Shown: piece after piece, positions 8,902 through 17,723 of the stretch
Numbering within the stretch: the stretch's first letter is position 1
How the letters are laid out: every line of letters starts with the position of its first letter
Assembly (NCBI RefSeq): GCF_937996225.1
Contig: NZ_CALKTC010000047.1
Coordinates: 1 to 52,620, forward strand
Length of the DNA stretch: 52,620 nt
Direction of reading: 5' to 3'
Origin: an uncultured Campylobacter sp.
GTDB lineage: Bacteria; Campylobacterota; Campylobacteria; Campylobacterales; Campylobacteraceae
Translations under genes and position numbers: made by a program
The notes under the pieces: generated by a model
The model's database searches: none
What the model was told of the DNA's origin: nothing
Seen by the model: only the letters and a program-made list of their open reading frames with translations

Positions 8902-10245
8902 GTGCAGACGTTTAGGCTATTTTTGGCGCTTGCGGGTATCGTCGCAGTCGTCGCTTTGCTAATCATGAAAAAGGATACCAAAACCGTGCTTATCGGCGTG
9001 GGTCTGGTGCTGTGCGCGCTTTGTCTAAAGCCTCTGGACGGGCTGGGCGCCTTTACCTCGTATATGACTAAAGCAGGGCTCATTAAGGCGATATGCGCCA
9101 GCATGGGTTTTGCCTTCGTGATGAAATTTACCGGCTGCGACCGCGCTCTTGTAAACTTACTAACCAGACCTCTTGGTAATATCGGATTTTTATTGATCCC
9201 TATCGTCGTGGCGCTTACATATTTTATCAATATCGCTATCCCCTCCGCTGCGGGCTGCTCGGCTGCGGTCGGCGCTACGCTGATCCCCGTGATGATGGCT
9301 GCGGGCGTTAAACCGGAGATGGCGGGAGCTGCGGTATTTGCGGGCACTTTCGGCGGCGTCTTAAGCCCTGGCTCGGCGCACAATGTATTCGTAACCGATA
9401 TGGTAAAGGCGCACAACCCCTCCTATACGGTTCAAGATGTCATAGCTGTGCAGTTTTCTAGCGCGATTACCGCTTTGATCGTAGTTTTGATCGTAATTAG
9501 CATAACGGCGATAGTTTGCAAAGACTACACCAAGGGGGTAAATTATCTAGCGCAAAGAGAGGGCAGCGCAAATTCCGTTGCGGCAAGTTCCGGCGATAGT
9601 TCAAATTTAGACGCGCAGCCCCAGAAGCTAAACGTCTTACACGCGCTTATGCCGCTAGTGCCGCTGGTGATCTTGGTAATCGGCGGCACGAGCCTAAATC
9701 AGGTCTCTTTTTTAAAATGGACGAAGATGGGCGTTGCCGAAGCGATGCTGCTGGGTGCTATTCTTACCATCGCCGTTACTCTAACCGATCCTCAAAAAAT
9801 TACGAAGGAATTTTTCAAAGGAATGGGTAGTGCGTATGCCGAGATCATAGGTATCATCATCGCAGCGGGCGTCTTCGTCGCGGGTCTTAGCGCGTGCGGG
9901 GCGATCGATTTCGTAATCGAGTGGCTGAAGGGCGAGCAGGGCTACGTAAAATTCGGCGGAACCTTCGTTCCGTTTTTTATGGGCGTCGTAACGGGCTCGG
10001 GAGATGCGGCGGCGATGGCGTTTAACACCGCCGTGACCGTGCACGCCGATGCGTTAGGCTTTGAACAAGATAGGCTCGGTATGGCGGTTGCGATAAGCGG
10101 CGCGCTAGGCAGGAGCGCATCGCCGATCGCGGGCGCTTGCATCGTTTGCGCGGGACTTGCGATGGTAAGTCCTATTCAGATCGCTAAAAGAACGGCTTTA
10201 GGGATGTTTCTATCCGTTTGCGTCATCGCATTTTTCATTTTGTAA
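8902..10245 (+). CDS. dcuC: DcuC-type anaerobic C4-dicarboxylate transporter
   Basis: Inner-membrane carrier that in DcuC relatives moves succinate, fumarate or aspartate under anaerobic conditions. The 447 residues are very hydrophobic with about 11-12 membrane spans, plus a hydrophilic loop near residues 215-245. Conserved stretches such as PSAAGCSAAVGATLIPVM, GGVLSPGSAHNVFV and VTGSGDAAAMAFNTAV fit the DcuC family. The start is GTG with AAGGAG five bases upstream. It sits between two peptidase genes, so import of dicarboxylates or exchange of aspartate/fumarate for succinate would be linked to peptide use. Related YfcC/short-chain carriers are less likely. Confidence 0.87.
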   Translation: MQTFRLFLALAGIVAVVALLIMKKDTKTVLIGVGLVLCALCLKPLDGLGAFTSYMTKAGLIKAICASMGFAFVMKFTGCDRALVNLLTRPLGNIGFLLIPIVVALTYFINIAIPSAAGCSAAVGATLIPVMMAAGVKPEMAGAAVFAGTFGGVLSPGSAHNVFVTDMVKAHNPSYTVQDVIAVQFSSAITALIVVLIVISITAIVCKDYTKGVNYLAQREGSANSVAASSGDSSNLDAQPQKLNVLHALMPLVPLVILVIGGTSLNQVSFLKWTKMGVAEAMLLGAILTIAVTLTDPQKITKEFFKGMGSAYAEIIGIIIAAGVFVAGLSACGAIDFVIEWLKGEQGYVKFGGTFVPFFMGVVTGSGDAAAMAFNTAVTVHADALGFEQDRLGMAVAISGALGRSASPIAGACIVCAGLAMVSPIQIAKRTALGMFLSVCVIAFFIL

Positions 10246-10257
10246 AAAGGCTTATTT

Positions 10258-11490
10258 GTGGATATCGTGCAGAGATTTTTAAACTACACCAAGATCAACA
10301 CTACCACGAATAGAGTCGCGGGTGCAGCGGGCATAATGCCCTCAAATCCCAAGGAGCTTGAGCTCGCAGGCCTCATAAAAGGCGAGCTAGAAGCCCTGGG
10401 CATAAAAAATATCAGTCTTAGCGAGAAGTCGATTTTAATCGCTAAAATTCCCTCAAATTTAGACGCGTCCGTTCCGAGAGTAGCGTTTTTTGCCCATCTT
10501 GATACTAGTGCCGAGCAGACGAATGATACCAAAGCTCAGATCGTAAGATACGAAGGCGGCGATATTTGCTTAAACAAAGAGCTAGAGATCTATCTTAAAG
10601 AGAGCGAAAATGAGGAGCTGCAGGATTACAAAGGAGATGAGATCATCGTAACGGACGGCACTAGCTTGCTAGGCGCGGACGATAAGGCGGCGATCGCTGC
10701 GATCGTGAATGCGCTGGAATTTTTCGTCCAAAATCCGCAGATCAAGCACGGCGAGATAATCGCTTGCTTCGTGCCGGACGAGGAGCAGGGCTTGCGGGGC
10801 GCAAAGGCGCTGGATGTAAGCGAGATAGGCGCAGATTTTGGCTACTGCCTTGATTGCTGCGGCATCGGCGAGTTTATCTACGAGAACTGGAACGCGGGCG
10901 ATTGCGTCGTTACCTTCAAAGGCCAGTCCGCCCATCCGATGAACGCCAAGGGCAAACTCGTAAATTCCTTGCTTTTGGCGCATAAGTTTATCTCGCTGCT
11001 GCCTGTGGGCGAGGCGCCCGAATACACCGAGGGCAAGGAGGGCTATTTTTGGGTCAAGGAGCTTAGCGGCAACAGCGCAAAGACCGTCCTAAAGATCGAC
11101 GTGAGGGAATTTGACGAGAAAAGATATGAGCAGCGCATGGAATTTTTGCAAAAAACTGCGGACGGGCTTCGCGCAATCTGGGGCGATCGGATCGAAATTT
11201 CGCTAAACGACCGCTATAAAAACGTCTATAACTTTTTGAAAAACGACGACGCGCCAGCAATTCGCTTTGCGAAGCAGGCTTTTAAAAGCCTAAATATCGA
11301 GCCCAAGATCAAGCCTATGCGGGGCGGCTACGACGGCGCCGTCATCTCCGCAAAGGGGCTGCCGTGCCCGAACCTCTTTACCGGCGGGCATAATTTCCAC
11401 TCGATCTACGAATACCTGCCCGTAAGCTCTTTAAAAGCGGCGAGCGAAGTGGTTAAGCGGATCATAACGCTGGCGGCGGCGCAAGCTTAG
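10258..11490 (+). CDS. pepT: Peptidase T (tripeptide aminopeptidase)
   Basis: Zinc aminopeptidase that takes the N-terminal residue from tripeptides. The M20B ligands are all visible: FAHLDTSAEQ (His, Asp), SLLGADDKAA (Asp), VPDEEQGLRGA (Glu pair), DCCGIGEF and the C-terminal FTGGHNFHS (His), with GGYDGAV just before it. Its 410 residues equal the family length. The start is GTG with AAAAGG upstream; an internal ATG would remove conserved N-terminal sequence. Last gene of the 5614-11490 operon. No clear hairpin terminator follows. Confidence 0.94.
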   Translation: MDIVQRFLNYTKINTTTNRVAGAAGIMPSNPKELELAGLIKGELEALGIKNISLSEKSILIAKIPSNLDASVPRVAFFAHLDTSAEQTNDTKAQIVRYEGGDICLNKELEIYLKESENEELQDYKGDEIIVTDGTSLLGADDKAAIAAIVNALEFFVQNPQIKHGEIIACFVPDEEQGLRGAKALDVSEIGADFGYCLDCCGIGEFIYENWNAGDCVVTFKGQSAHPMNAKGKLVNSLLLAHKFISLLPVGEAPEYTEGKEGYFWVKELSGNSAKTVLKIDVREFDEKRYEQRMEFLQKTADGLRAIWGDRIEISLNDRYKNVYNFLKNDDAPAIRFAKQAFKSLNIEPKIKPMRGGYDGAVISAKGLPCPNLFTGGHNFHSIYEYLPVSSLKAASEVVKRIITLAAAQA

Positions 11491-12031
11491 CTAGGGCGCT
11501 TTCTACTCCGCGCGCAGATTTGATTTTAATTTAGCTCGTTCATTCCGCCGCGAAATTTTACCCTACAGGACATAATTTTTGGTTCCGTGGCGACGGATGA
11601 TACGGGCTACGACTACGATGTTGCTTTTAAGCGCTATCATTCAAGCGAGAAGATGGCGGAATTTCTGCTTGCGCTTTATAATAGCGACGCGTGCGTGGGC
11701 GCGGTGGATCGAAACAGCTTCGAGTTTAGCCTGCAAGCTGCGCGATTTGACTACGCGGGAGAACGCTAATTTTTACGCTTTTAGCGCGTCGCGATGAAAC
11801 GGCAGCTTCTAGACTGCGTATAGTCTTATAAAATTTAAGCTGATTTGATGTACATTTCGCGCCGAACGTGGCTTTGAAATTTAACACGTGAGCTATGGAT
11901 TTGACTTGCGATGCGAGCTCAAGCGCGCAATTTTCGGGCTCGACTTGCAAACTAGACGAAATTTTTGGCACGGTAAAAGTAAAATTTAACCACACAACGC
12001 GATAAAATTTAAAGAAATTCAAGGAGCGAAA
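11491..12031. other. Non-coding gap with a possible gene remnant
   Basis: These 541 bases follow the peptidase operon. The only protein-like stretch is the frame at 11587-11769, listed separately. The rest is AAATTT-rich spacer. The final 30 bases hold a T/A-rich block and AAGGAGCG, the ribosome site of the next gene. Confidence 0.5.
11587..11769 (+). pseudogene. Possible gene remnant, about 60 codons
   Basis: An open frame reads GTG-start VATDDTGYDYDVAFKRY and later KMAEFLLALYNSDA, which has a natural amino acid mix and codon use like genuine genes here. There is no good ribosome site (AGGA lies 17 bases upstream) and the frame continues open upstream only to 11530, so it looks more like the surviving piece of a decayed gene than a working one. 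No family recognised. Confidence 0.25.
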
Positions 12032-12616
12032 ATGGGAAAATCCGCCTTGGTATTGGGCGCTACGGGCGTCGTGGGCAGGGAGCTGGTACGCGAGCTTTGC
12101 GAGAGCTCGGGTTACGATGAGGTAGAGGTATGGGTGCGCCGCGAGATAGGCTTTTGCCACCCTAAGTTTCACGTGCGGATCATTGATTTTGAGGGTATCT
12201 CGGATATCGCACCGCATAAATTTGACGAAATTTTTTGCGCGCTTGGCATGACGATGAAGCAGGCGGGTTCGCGCGAGGCGTTTTTGCGCGTGGATGTGGA
12301 CTACGTCTATGCAGCGGCGAAGTGGGGCAAAGCAGCGGGCGTACGGCGCTTCGTGCTCGTATCAGCTCCGGGTGCGAGCGAAGGTTCGCTAAGCTTTTAT
12401 CTGCGCGCTAAAGGGCGTATCGGGCGGCGCATGAGTGAGCTTGGCTTTGACAGCCTTCAGATCGTCCGACCGCCGATAATCTTGGGCGAGAGGTCGGATA
12501 CTCGCCCGTTAGAACGGTTCGCGGCGGTGGTTTTTAAACTGCTGCCCGCCTGTGCGTTCGGTAAATTTAGACCGCTTAGCGGCGCACATATTGCCCGCTG
12601 CGAGCGTGATTTTTAG
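12032..12616 (+). CDS. NAD(P)-binding oxidoreductase, short Rossmann type, C-terminus probably lost
   Basis: An atypical short-chain dehydrogenase of the NAD(P)H-binding/HTATIP2-like group. The nucleotide loop GATGVVGRELV lies at residues 9-19, and CALGMTMKQAGS and FVLVSAPGAS match this family. Related proteins I know of run to about 210-220 residues and continue after a YRPI-type motif; here FGKFRPLSGAHIA is followed by RCERDF and a stop at residue 194, which looks like a late frameshift or truncation. AAGGAGCG precedes the ATG. It lies between the peptidase operon and the tautomerase, with no clear operon. Substrate unknown. Confidence 0.75.
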   Translation: MGKSALVLGATGVVGRELVRELCESSGYDEVEVWVRREIGFCHPKFHVRIIDFEGISDIAPHKFDEIFCALGMTMKQAGSREAFLRVDVDYVYAAAKWGKAAGVRRFVLVSAPGASEGSLSFYLRAKGRIGRRMSELGFDSLQIVRPPIILGERSDTRPLERFAAVVFKLLPACAFGKFRPLSGAHIARCERDF

Positions 12617-12639
12617 CTCAAAATCCTATAAAAATTCGC

Positions 12640-12849
12640 TCATTTTTTCTCTTTATTTTGTTTGATCTCCTCAAGACTTAGACCGCTTTTACCGATGCTG
12701 TCCATACTGAGCGTTTCGATCATTACAAGTATTGCGGCTGGATCTTTGCCTAATACGCGCGCTAGCGTGTCCGTAATCTCGGCGATGATTTGCTTTTTTT
12801 GCTCTTTTGTAGGCTCTGGAGCGGCTACTTTTATATTTACGAATGGCAT
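12640..12849 (-). CDS. 4-oxalocrotonate tautomerase family protein
   Basis: Tautomerase-superfamily subunit of 69 residues. The mature protein would begin with Pro (MPFVNIKVA), the catalytic base of this family, followed by the usual beta-alpha-beta pattern (EQKKQIIAEITDTLARVLG). AAGGAAAGAAA upstream supports the start. It is encoded opposite to the preceding oxidoreductase and divergent from assT at 13038. Its natural substrate cannot be deduced; family members act on enol/keto acids, often in aromatic breakdown, which may relate to the phenol chemistry of AssT (inference). Confidence 0.88.
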   Translation of the reverse strand: MPFVNIKVAAPEPTKEQKKQIIAEITDTLARVLGKDPAAILVMIETLSMDSIGKSGLSLEEIKQNKEKK

Positions 12850-13037
12850 TTTCTTTCCTTAAATTTGATAAAGCAGGGCTAATTATATCAAATTTTAGAC
12901 TGTTACCCGTCTCGTTTGCGTTCTAAAATTTAAGTAGATATATTAGAATTTAACTTTAAATTTGATTTAAAGCTAGTATGATTATTATGTGATTCGGTAG
13001 TAGTAAAATTTGATAAATTTACCCAAAAGGAGCGAAT

Positions 13038-14810
13038 ATGCGTAAGAATTTTTTCGGTTCTATCGTTTTGGCTGCGGCCTTGGTGGGCGGCGCGTTTATA
13101 GCGGTGCCGCAGACTGCGAGTGCGGGCGTTTTGGCGCATCAGGTAAAAACCCAGGGCGAGCTTGGCTCGGTGTTTATCAACCCTTACGATGTGGCGCCTC
13201 TAACCGCTATCATCGATAGAGCGGGCAAGGACATCAAGGATATCCACGTGCGGGTTCTAGGCAAACCGAACGGCGGCATCGACATCGCCTATAACGTATC
13301 CGAGCATGCGTTGCTGACGCATGACGGCGTGCCGATCTGGGGGCTGTATCCCGACTATCTAAACGAGGTCGAAGTAAGCTACGTTTTTAACGGCGAAAAG
13401 AAGGTTGAAAAGTATAAAATTTACGCTCAGCCGATTGTCACGTATAGCCGCGATTATAGATTTAGCCACATGCAAAAGATGAAGGTTAAAAAGGTCGATC
13501 CTGCGTTTAAAAACAGGCTCTATCTCATCAACAACACGATCACGAGCGTCTATAAGCCGCTTGATTGGAAAAACGGGGGTGCTGCTAGCTGGAATGATTT
13601 CACCGAAAATTTCGTCGTCGATACGCAGGGCGAGGTCAGATGGTATCTGGACTATCAGAAATTTTACGACCGCAGCGAGCGCAGAGTGATGGACGGCGGC
13701 ATGATGATGGGCTTTCATCAGCTGCCAAACGGCGATCTGAGCTGGGGTATGGCGCAGCGATATATGCGCTACGATATGATGGGCAAGGAGGTGTATAATC
13801 GCGAGCTACCGCGCGGCTACATCGACCTTAGTCACGAAGTAATGCCGCTAAAAGGCGATCACTTACTGCTTCGCGTCGGTAAATACAACTACCACCACGC
13901 AGACGGCAGGATCTCGCACACAATCAGAGATCACATCATCGAAGTGGACGGCAGCGGTAAGGTCGTGGACGAGTGGGATCTGAATGAAATTTTCGGCAAA
14001 AACGTTTACCGCAGCAACCTCATCAAGGCTCTTGACGCTCGCGCCGTATGCCTAAATATCGATATGGACGCCAAAGAGATCAAAATAAGCGACGATCTGC
14101 CTTTCGGCGACGTGACATCGACCGGCACGGGACGCAACTGGGCGCACGTAAACTCGATCTCATACGATCCTAGCGACGACGGCATCATCCTCTCGCTTCG
14201 CCACCAAGGCATCGTTAAGATCGGCCGCGACAAAAAGGTAAAATGGATCCTAGCGTCTCCTGAAGGCTGGAGCGTGGACTTTAAGGAAAAAGTGCTAGTG
14301 CCTGTGGATAAAAACGGCAACAAGATCAAATGCGAAAACTCAAAATGCGAGGGCGGCTTCGACTGGTCGTGGACGCAGCACACCGCGTGGCTCACTCCGC
14401 GCTACGATAACAAGGGCTCTGTAAAACACATCAGCGTATTTGACAACGGCGACGGTCGCGGCATGGAGCAGCCTGCGCTAAAAGAGCAAAAATACTCTCG
14501 CGCGGTCGAGTACAAGATCGACGAGAAAAAGGGCACCGTCGAGCAGACGTGGGAGTTTGGCAAGGAGCGCGGATTTGACTTCTATAGCGCGGTTACGAGC
14601 AACGTGGAGTGGCAAAAGGATAAAAGCACGTACTTCATCTCAAGCTCGAATGTCTATCTGCTAAAGCCCGATAAAACGATCAAAATGGTACTTGTGGAGA
14701 TCGATCCAAAAACTAACGACATTAAATTTGAAATGGACGTGGAGTCTGCATCGAGAGACGACGTAGCTTACCGCGCACTGGTGATCGATCCGAATATTTT
14801 TGATTATTAA
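13038..14810 (+). CDS. assT: Arylsulfate sulfotransferase, first copy
   Basis: Periplasmic PAPS-independent sulfotransferase that moves sulfate from a phenolic sulfate ester to another phenol through a sulfohistidine. A cleavable signal peptide ends QTASA (about residue 29). All four active-site residues known from the E. coli CFT073 enzyme have counterparts: His266 (DLSHEVM), His370 (WAHVNS), Arg388 (SLRHQG) and His448 (TQHTAW, the sulfate-accepting His). Offsets from CFT073 numbering are a constant 14, 14, 14 and 12. A Cys pair in KCENSKCEGG matches the disulfide that DsbL makes in that enzyme. AAAGGAGCG precedes the ATG. 590 residues, full length. Paralogue at 20937. Confidence 0.95.
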   Translation: MRKNFFGSIVLAAALVGGAFIAVPQTASAGVLAHQVKTQGELGSVFINPYDVAPLTAIIDRAGKDIKDIHVRVLGKPNGGIDIAYNVSEHALLTHDGVPIWGLYPDYLNEVEVSYVFNGEKKVEKYKIYAQPIVTYSRDYRFSHMQKMKVKKVDPAFKNRLYLINNTITSVYKPLDWKNGGAASWNDFTENFVVDTQGEVRWYLDYQKFYDRSERRVMDGGMMMGFHQLPNGDLSWGMAQRYMRYDMMGKEVYNRELPRGYIDLSHEVMPLKGDHLLLRVGKYNYHHADGRISHTIRDHIIEVDGSGKVVDEWDLNEIFGKNVYRSNLIKALDARAVCLNIDMDAKEIKISDDLPFGDVTSTGTGRNWAHVNSISYDPSDDGIILSLRHQGIVKIGRDKKVKWILASPEGWSVDFKEKVLVPVDKNGNKIKCENSKCEGGFDWSWTQHTAWLTPRYDNKGSVKHISVFDNGDGRGMEQPALKEQKYSRAVEYKIDEKKGTVEQTWEFGKERGFDFYSAVTSNVEWQKDKSTYFISSSNVYLLKPDKTIKMVLVEIDPKTNDIKFEMDVESASRDDVAYRALVIDPNIFDY

Positions 14811-14937
14811 AATTTCGCGGTGGGTTGGAATTTGGCTTTTAAATTCCACCTGTCGCTTTGGTGCGGATAGAATTTTACGACTTAAGCGCGAAATTTTAAA
14901 TTTTATATAAGATGAATTTTTTAGCAAAGGAGCTAAA

Positions 14938-15792
14938 ATGGAATTTGTAAGCTTAAACGACGGCAACAAGATGCCGATTTTAGGATTTGGCGTATTTCAG
15001 GTAGATCCGAAAGAGACGCAAAGATGCGTTGAGGATGCGATCTCGGTCGGCTACCGCAGCATTGATACGGCAAAGGCGTATTTTAATGAAGAAAGCGTTG
15101 GTGCAGCAATTAAGACGGCTCTTGCAGGTGGGTTAAAGCGCGAGGAGCTATTTATCACTACTAAGCTTTGGATTAACGATGCGGGCGAAAAACAAGCGCT
15201 AAAGGCCTTTGATGCGTCTATGAAAAAGCTAGGGCTTGACTACCTCGACCTTTATCTCATTCATCAGCCATATGGCGATATTTACGGCTCGTGGCGAGCG
15301 ATGAAACGTTTGCGCGATGAGGGCCTTGTTCGCTCTATCGGCGTTAGCAACTTCTACGCTGATCGGATCGTCGATCTGTGCGAAAACAGCGGCGTCATCC
15401 CTGCGGTAAATCAGCTTGAGTGCCATCCGTTTTATCAGCGTGAAGCATTAAAGCGCGTGATTGATGGCTACGGCATAACATTTGAGTCGTGGGCTAGCTT
15501 CGCCGAGGGTAAAAACGATATATTTAAAAACGCCGTGCTAAGCGGTATCGGTGAAAAATATGGCAAAAGCTCAGCTCAGGTTATTTTGCGCTGGTTAATT
15601 CAGCGCGGCATCATCGTCATTCCAAAGAGTGTAAAAATAGAGCGAATGAAGCAAAATTTCGATATTTTTGATTTTGCGCTTGCGCCTGATGATATGGCTG
15701 CTATCGCTGCGCTGGATACTGATAAGACGCTATTTTTTGATCATAGAGACGCCGAGCGCGTAAAATGGATAATACATGCTTTTGATAAGTAA
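14938..15792 (+). CDS. Aldo/keto reductase
   Basis: NADPH-dependent carbonyl reductase of the AKR superfamily. The 284 residues carry the TIM-barrel signature: FGVFQVD near the start, DTAKAYFNEESVG (Asp, Tyr), ITTKLW (catalytic Lys), LDYLDLYLIHQP (His), and the C-terminal NADPH block IVIPKSVKIERMKQNF. AAAGGAGCTAAA precedes the ATG. It is closest to the 2,5-diketo-gluconate/prostaglandin-F-synthase-like AKR5 group, though specificity cannot be told. It lies between assT and a dsbL-like gene in the same direction with gaps of 127 and 253 bases, so joint transcription is possible but not obvious. Confidence 0.93.
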   Translation: MEFVSLNDGNKMPILGFGVFQVDPKETQRCVEDAISVGYRSIDTAKAYFNEESVGAAIKTALAGGLKREELFITTKLWINDAGEKQALKAFDASMKKLGLDYLDLYLIHQPYGDIYGSWRAMKRLRDEGLVRSIGVSNFYADRIVDLCENSGVIPAVNQLECHPFYQREALKRVIDGYGITFESWASFAEGKNDIFKNAVLSGIGEKYGKSSAQVILRWLIQRGIIVIPKSVKIERMKQNFDIFDFALAPDDMAAIAALDTDKTLFFDHRDAERVKWIIHAFDK

Positions 15793-16045
15793 AATTTATT
15801 GAATTAAAGCGGATTGTTTGCTTTAAAATTAAGCTGCGAGCGTGCAATCCTTGCTATTAAATTTAAACCTGACGGGATCAGAGATAGAGCTTGTAGCGAT
15901 AAATTAGCCCGCTTGCTCAAACGGTGTTGATGGTGTAGTCTGCTTTTATATATTTTCTGTGGGAGCCGCCTTGCCTTTGTCTGCTTTAATCTCAAATTTA
16001 CCCTTTATTTTATACAATCTTTGAAATTTACCGCAAAGGAATTTT

Positions 16046-16696
16046 ATGAAAATCGCTAAATTTTTTAAAGCTTTAGCCGCCGTTTGCCTGCTCGGCATCG
16101 GTGCAAACGCGCTAGAGGTGGGCGTTAATTATCAAGTGCTGCAAAAGCCGCTAAATGTGCCTAAAAATAGCGTCGTTAAAATTTTTAACTACGAGTGCCC
16201 GCACTGCTATGCGTTTGATAGGACGGTCACGCCGCAGCTGATGAAAAAGCTTGAGGGGACGGAGTTTTTGCCGTGGCACCTAAAGACCAAGGGCGTGTTC
16301 GGACAGACCGCAAGCGGCGTATTCGCAGCCCTCATCGTGCTTGATGAAAAGGACGATGTGAGTCCGCTAAGCGATGAGTCAAAATTTAAAAAGGCGAAAT
16401 TTGCGATTTACAAAGCGATCCACGACAAAAAGGACGATTTTGGCGGCGGTAGTGATAAACAAAGGTTCATCAAAACCGCGCTAGATGCCGCGGGCGTGAG
16501 CATGAGCGAATACGAAGCGGCGCTTGCCAGCAAAAAGGCCCAGGCTCTGCTCGCGCAGTGGGACGCGGGCTACGAAGTCGCAGTGATTTCAGGCGTGCCG
16601 GCATTTGTCGTGAGCGGCAAGTATCTCTTAAACACCTCCTCGTTCGGCTCCGTCGATGAAATGGCCGCCGCGGTAAAGGAGCTGCTGGCGAAATAG
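16046..16696 (+). CDS. DsbA/DsbL-type thiol:disulfide oxidoreductase, CPHC active site
   Basis: Periplasmic protein that inserts disulfides. A signal peptide ends at about residue 22 (GIGANA). The thioredoxin-like active site is CPHC in FNYECPHCYAFDR, and the cis-Pro loop is ISGVPAFVVSGKY. At 216 residues it matches DsbL/DsbA. About 40% of the sequence, including YKAIHDKK and FIKTALDAAGVS, repeats in the second copy at 20046-20702, which instead has CPFC. CAAAGGAATTTT precedes the ATG. It lies downstream of assT copy 1, so AssT is the likely client (inference from the known assT-dsbL-dsbI locus of uropathogenic E. coli). Confidence 0.93.
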   Translation: MKIAKFFKALAAVCLLGIGANALEVGVNYQVLQKPLNVPKNSVVKIFNYECPHCYAFDRTVTPQLMKKLEGTEFLPWHLKTKGVFGQTASGVFAALIVLDEKDDVSPLSDESKFKKAKFAIYKAIHDKKDDFGGGSDKQRFIKTALDAAGVSMSEYEAALASKKAQALLAQWDAGYEVAVISGVPAFVVSGKYLLNTSSFGSVDEMAAAVKELLAK

Positions 16697-17041
16697 GTCT
16701 TGTCACATTAAATTTAGCCGCGCCAAAGCAAACTTTGTTTTATGCACCGCGTTAAATTTAGCCGCGGGGCTTCTAGTAAATTTTATCGCTAAGCCCTGCG
16801 GCACGATAGCGACTAAATTTTATGTTTTAAAGGCGCGGGTTTCGGCGAGTAAAATTTGAGCTAAAATTTAAAAATTTGACTTTAAATTTAAATGTAAAAT
16901 TTTAAGGCGAAGTATTTTTGTCATAGACGAGGCGGATGAGCAAGGGCAAAGAAGCGTATAATATAATACGCGACTGCAGCCTGCAGCGAAATCCAACGAA
17001 GTATAGGGCAAAAAGACAAGCCGCAAATTTCAAAATTTACC
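16697..17041. other. Convergent intergenic region with a long hairpin
   Basis: 345 bases between the converging dsbL-like and response regulator genes. TTAAATTTAGCCGCG occurs near 16712 and again near 16752, the second leading into the hairpin at 16761-16802. The right part carries AT-rich blocks and TATAATATAATACG near 16960, which resembles promoter sequence but has no gene behind it. Confidence 0.5.
16761..16802. terminator. Candidate hairpin between convergent genes
   Basis: GCCGCGGGGCTT (16761-16772) pairs with AAGCCCTGCGGC (16791-16802): twelve pairs including one G-U, around an 18-base AT-rich loop. The position between converging genes suits a shared transcription stop, but neither side has a clean run of T, so it may be another structured element. 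Confidence 0.45.
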
Positions 17042-17722
17042 CTACTCGCCGCTTAGTAGGATATACCCACTCTCGCTAATGTTTTTAAATTTAACCCCCA
17101 GCTCCCGCTTCAGCCTCAGCACGACGTTTTGTATCGCGCCCTTACTCGTTTGCTCGCCCTCGTAGACGAACTCCTCGATCATCTCGTAGCTCACGAGCTT
17201 GTTTAGATTATACGCAAAGAGCCAAAAGAGCTTGTTTTGCAAAAAAGATAGATAAATTTCCTCGCCGTTTTTGTAGATTTTTTCTTTAGCGAGATTTATG
17301 CTCGTTTGCGGGCCCAGACGCACGAGCTTTTCGCCCTTTTCGTAGGTTAGAGCCACGAGCAGGCGGCAAAGCGCGGCGATATCGACCGGCTTTTTTAGAA
17401 ACGACGCCGCGCCGTGCTCGATGCTTTTGATGAGGTTGTCGTCGGTGTCGTAGGAGGTAAAGACGATAAATTTTTGCGCGGGTTTGATGCGCATCATCTC
17501 CTTCATCATCTCAAAGCCGTTCATTGCGGGCATGTGGATGTCGGTGATGACGACCGTAGGGGCTAGCTTTTTAAAGCGCTCCAGCCCCTCTAGTCCGTCG
17601 CCCGCGCCCCAGACGCTAAGGCAGTAGGGCTTTAGCCCGCCTATTAGCAGCTCCCTTGCGATCTCGTCGTCCTCGACGATGAGGATGCTCAGGTCTTTAA
17701 GTAGCTTTAAAGTCTCTTGCAT
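17042..17722 (-). CDS. OmpR-type response regulator
   Basis: DNA-binding partner of the histidine kinase at 17724-19373. The receiver domain spans about residues 10-125: acidic pair in ILIVEDDEIA, phosphorylated Asp in VITDIHMPAMNG, signalling Thr in FTSYD and Lys in FLKKPVD. The C-terminal part (about 140-226) looks like a winged-helix output domain (NKLFWLFAYNLNKLVSYEMI, then NVVLRLKRELGVKFKNISESGYIL). The kinase stop lies one base before its ATG, so the two are coupled. Being last in a unit that begins with dsbL and dsbI suggests control of the assT/dsb genes (inference). Confidence 0.92.
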   Translation of the reverse strand: MQETLKLLKDLSILIVEDDEIARELLIGGLKPYCLSVWGAGDGLEGLERFKKLAPTVVITDIHMPAMNGFEMMKEMMRIKPAQKFIVFTSYDTDDNLIKSIEHGAASFLKKPVDIAALCRLLVALTYEKGEKLVRLGPQTSINLAKEKIYKNGEEIYLSFLQNKLFWLFAYNLNKLVSYEMIEEFVYEGEQTSKGAIQNVVLRLKRELGVKFKNISESGYILLSGE

Positions 17723-17723
17723 C

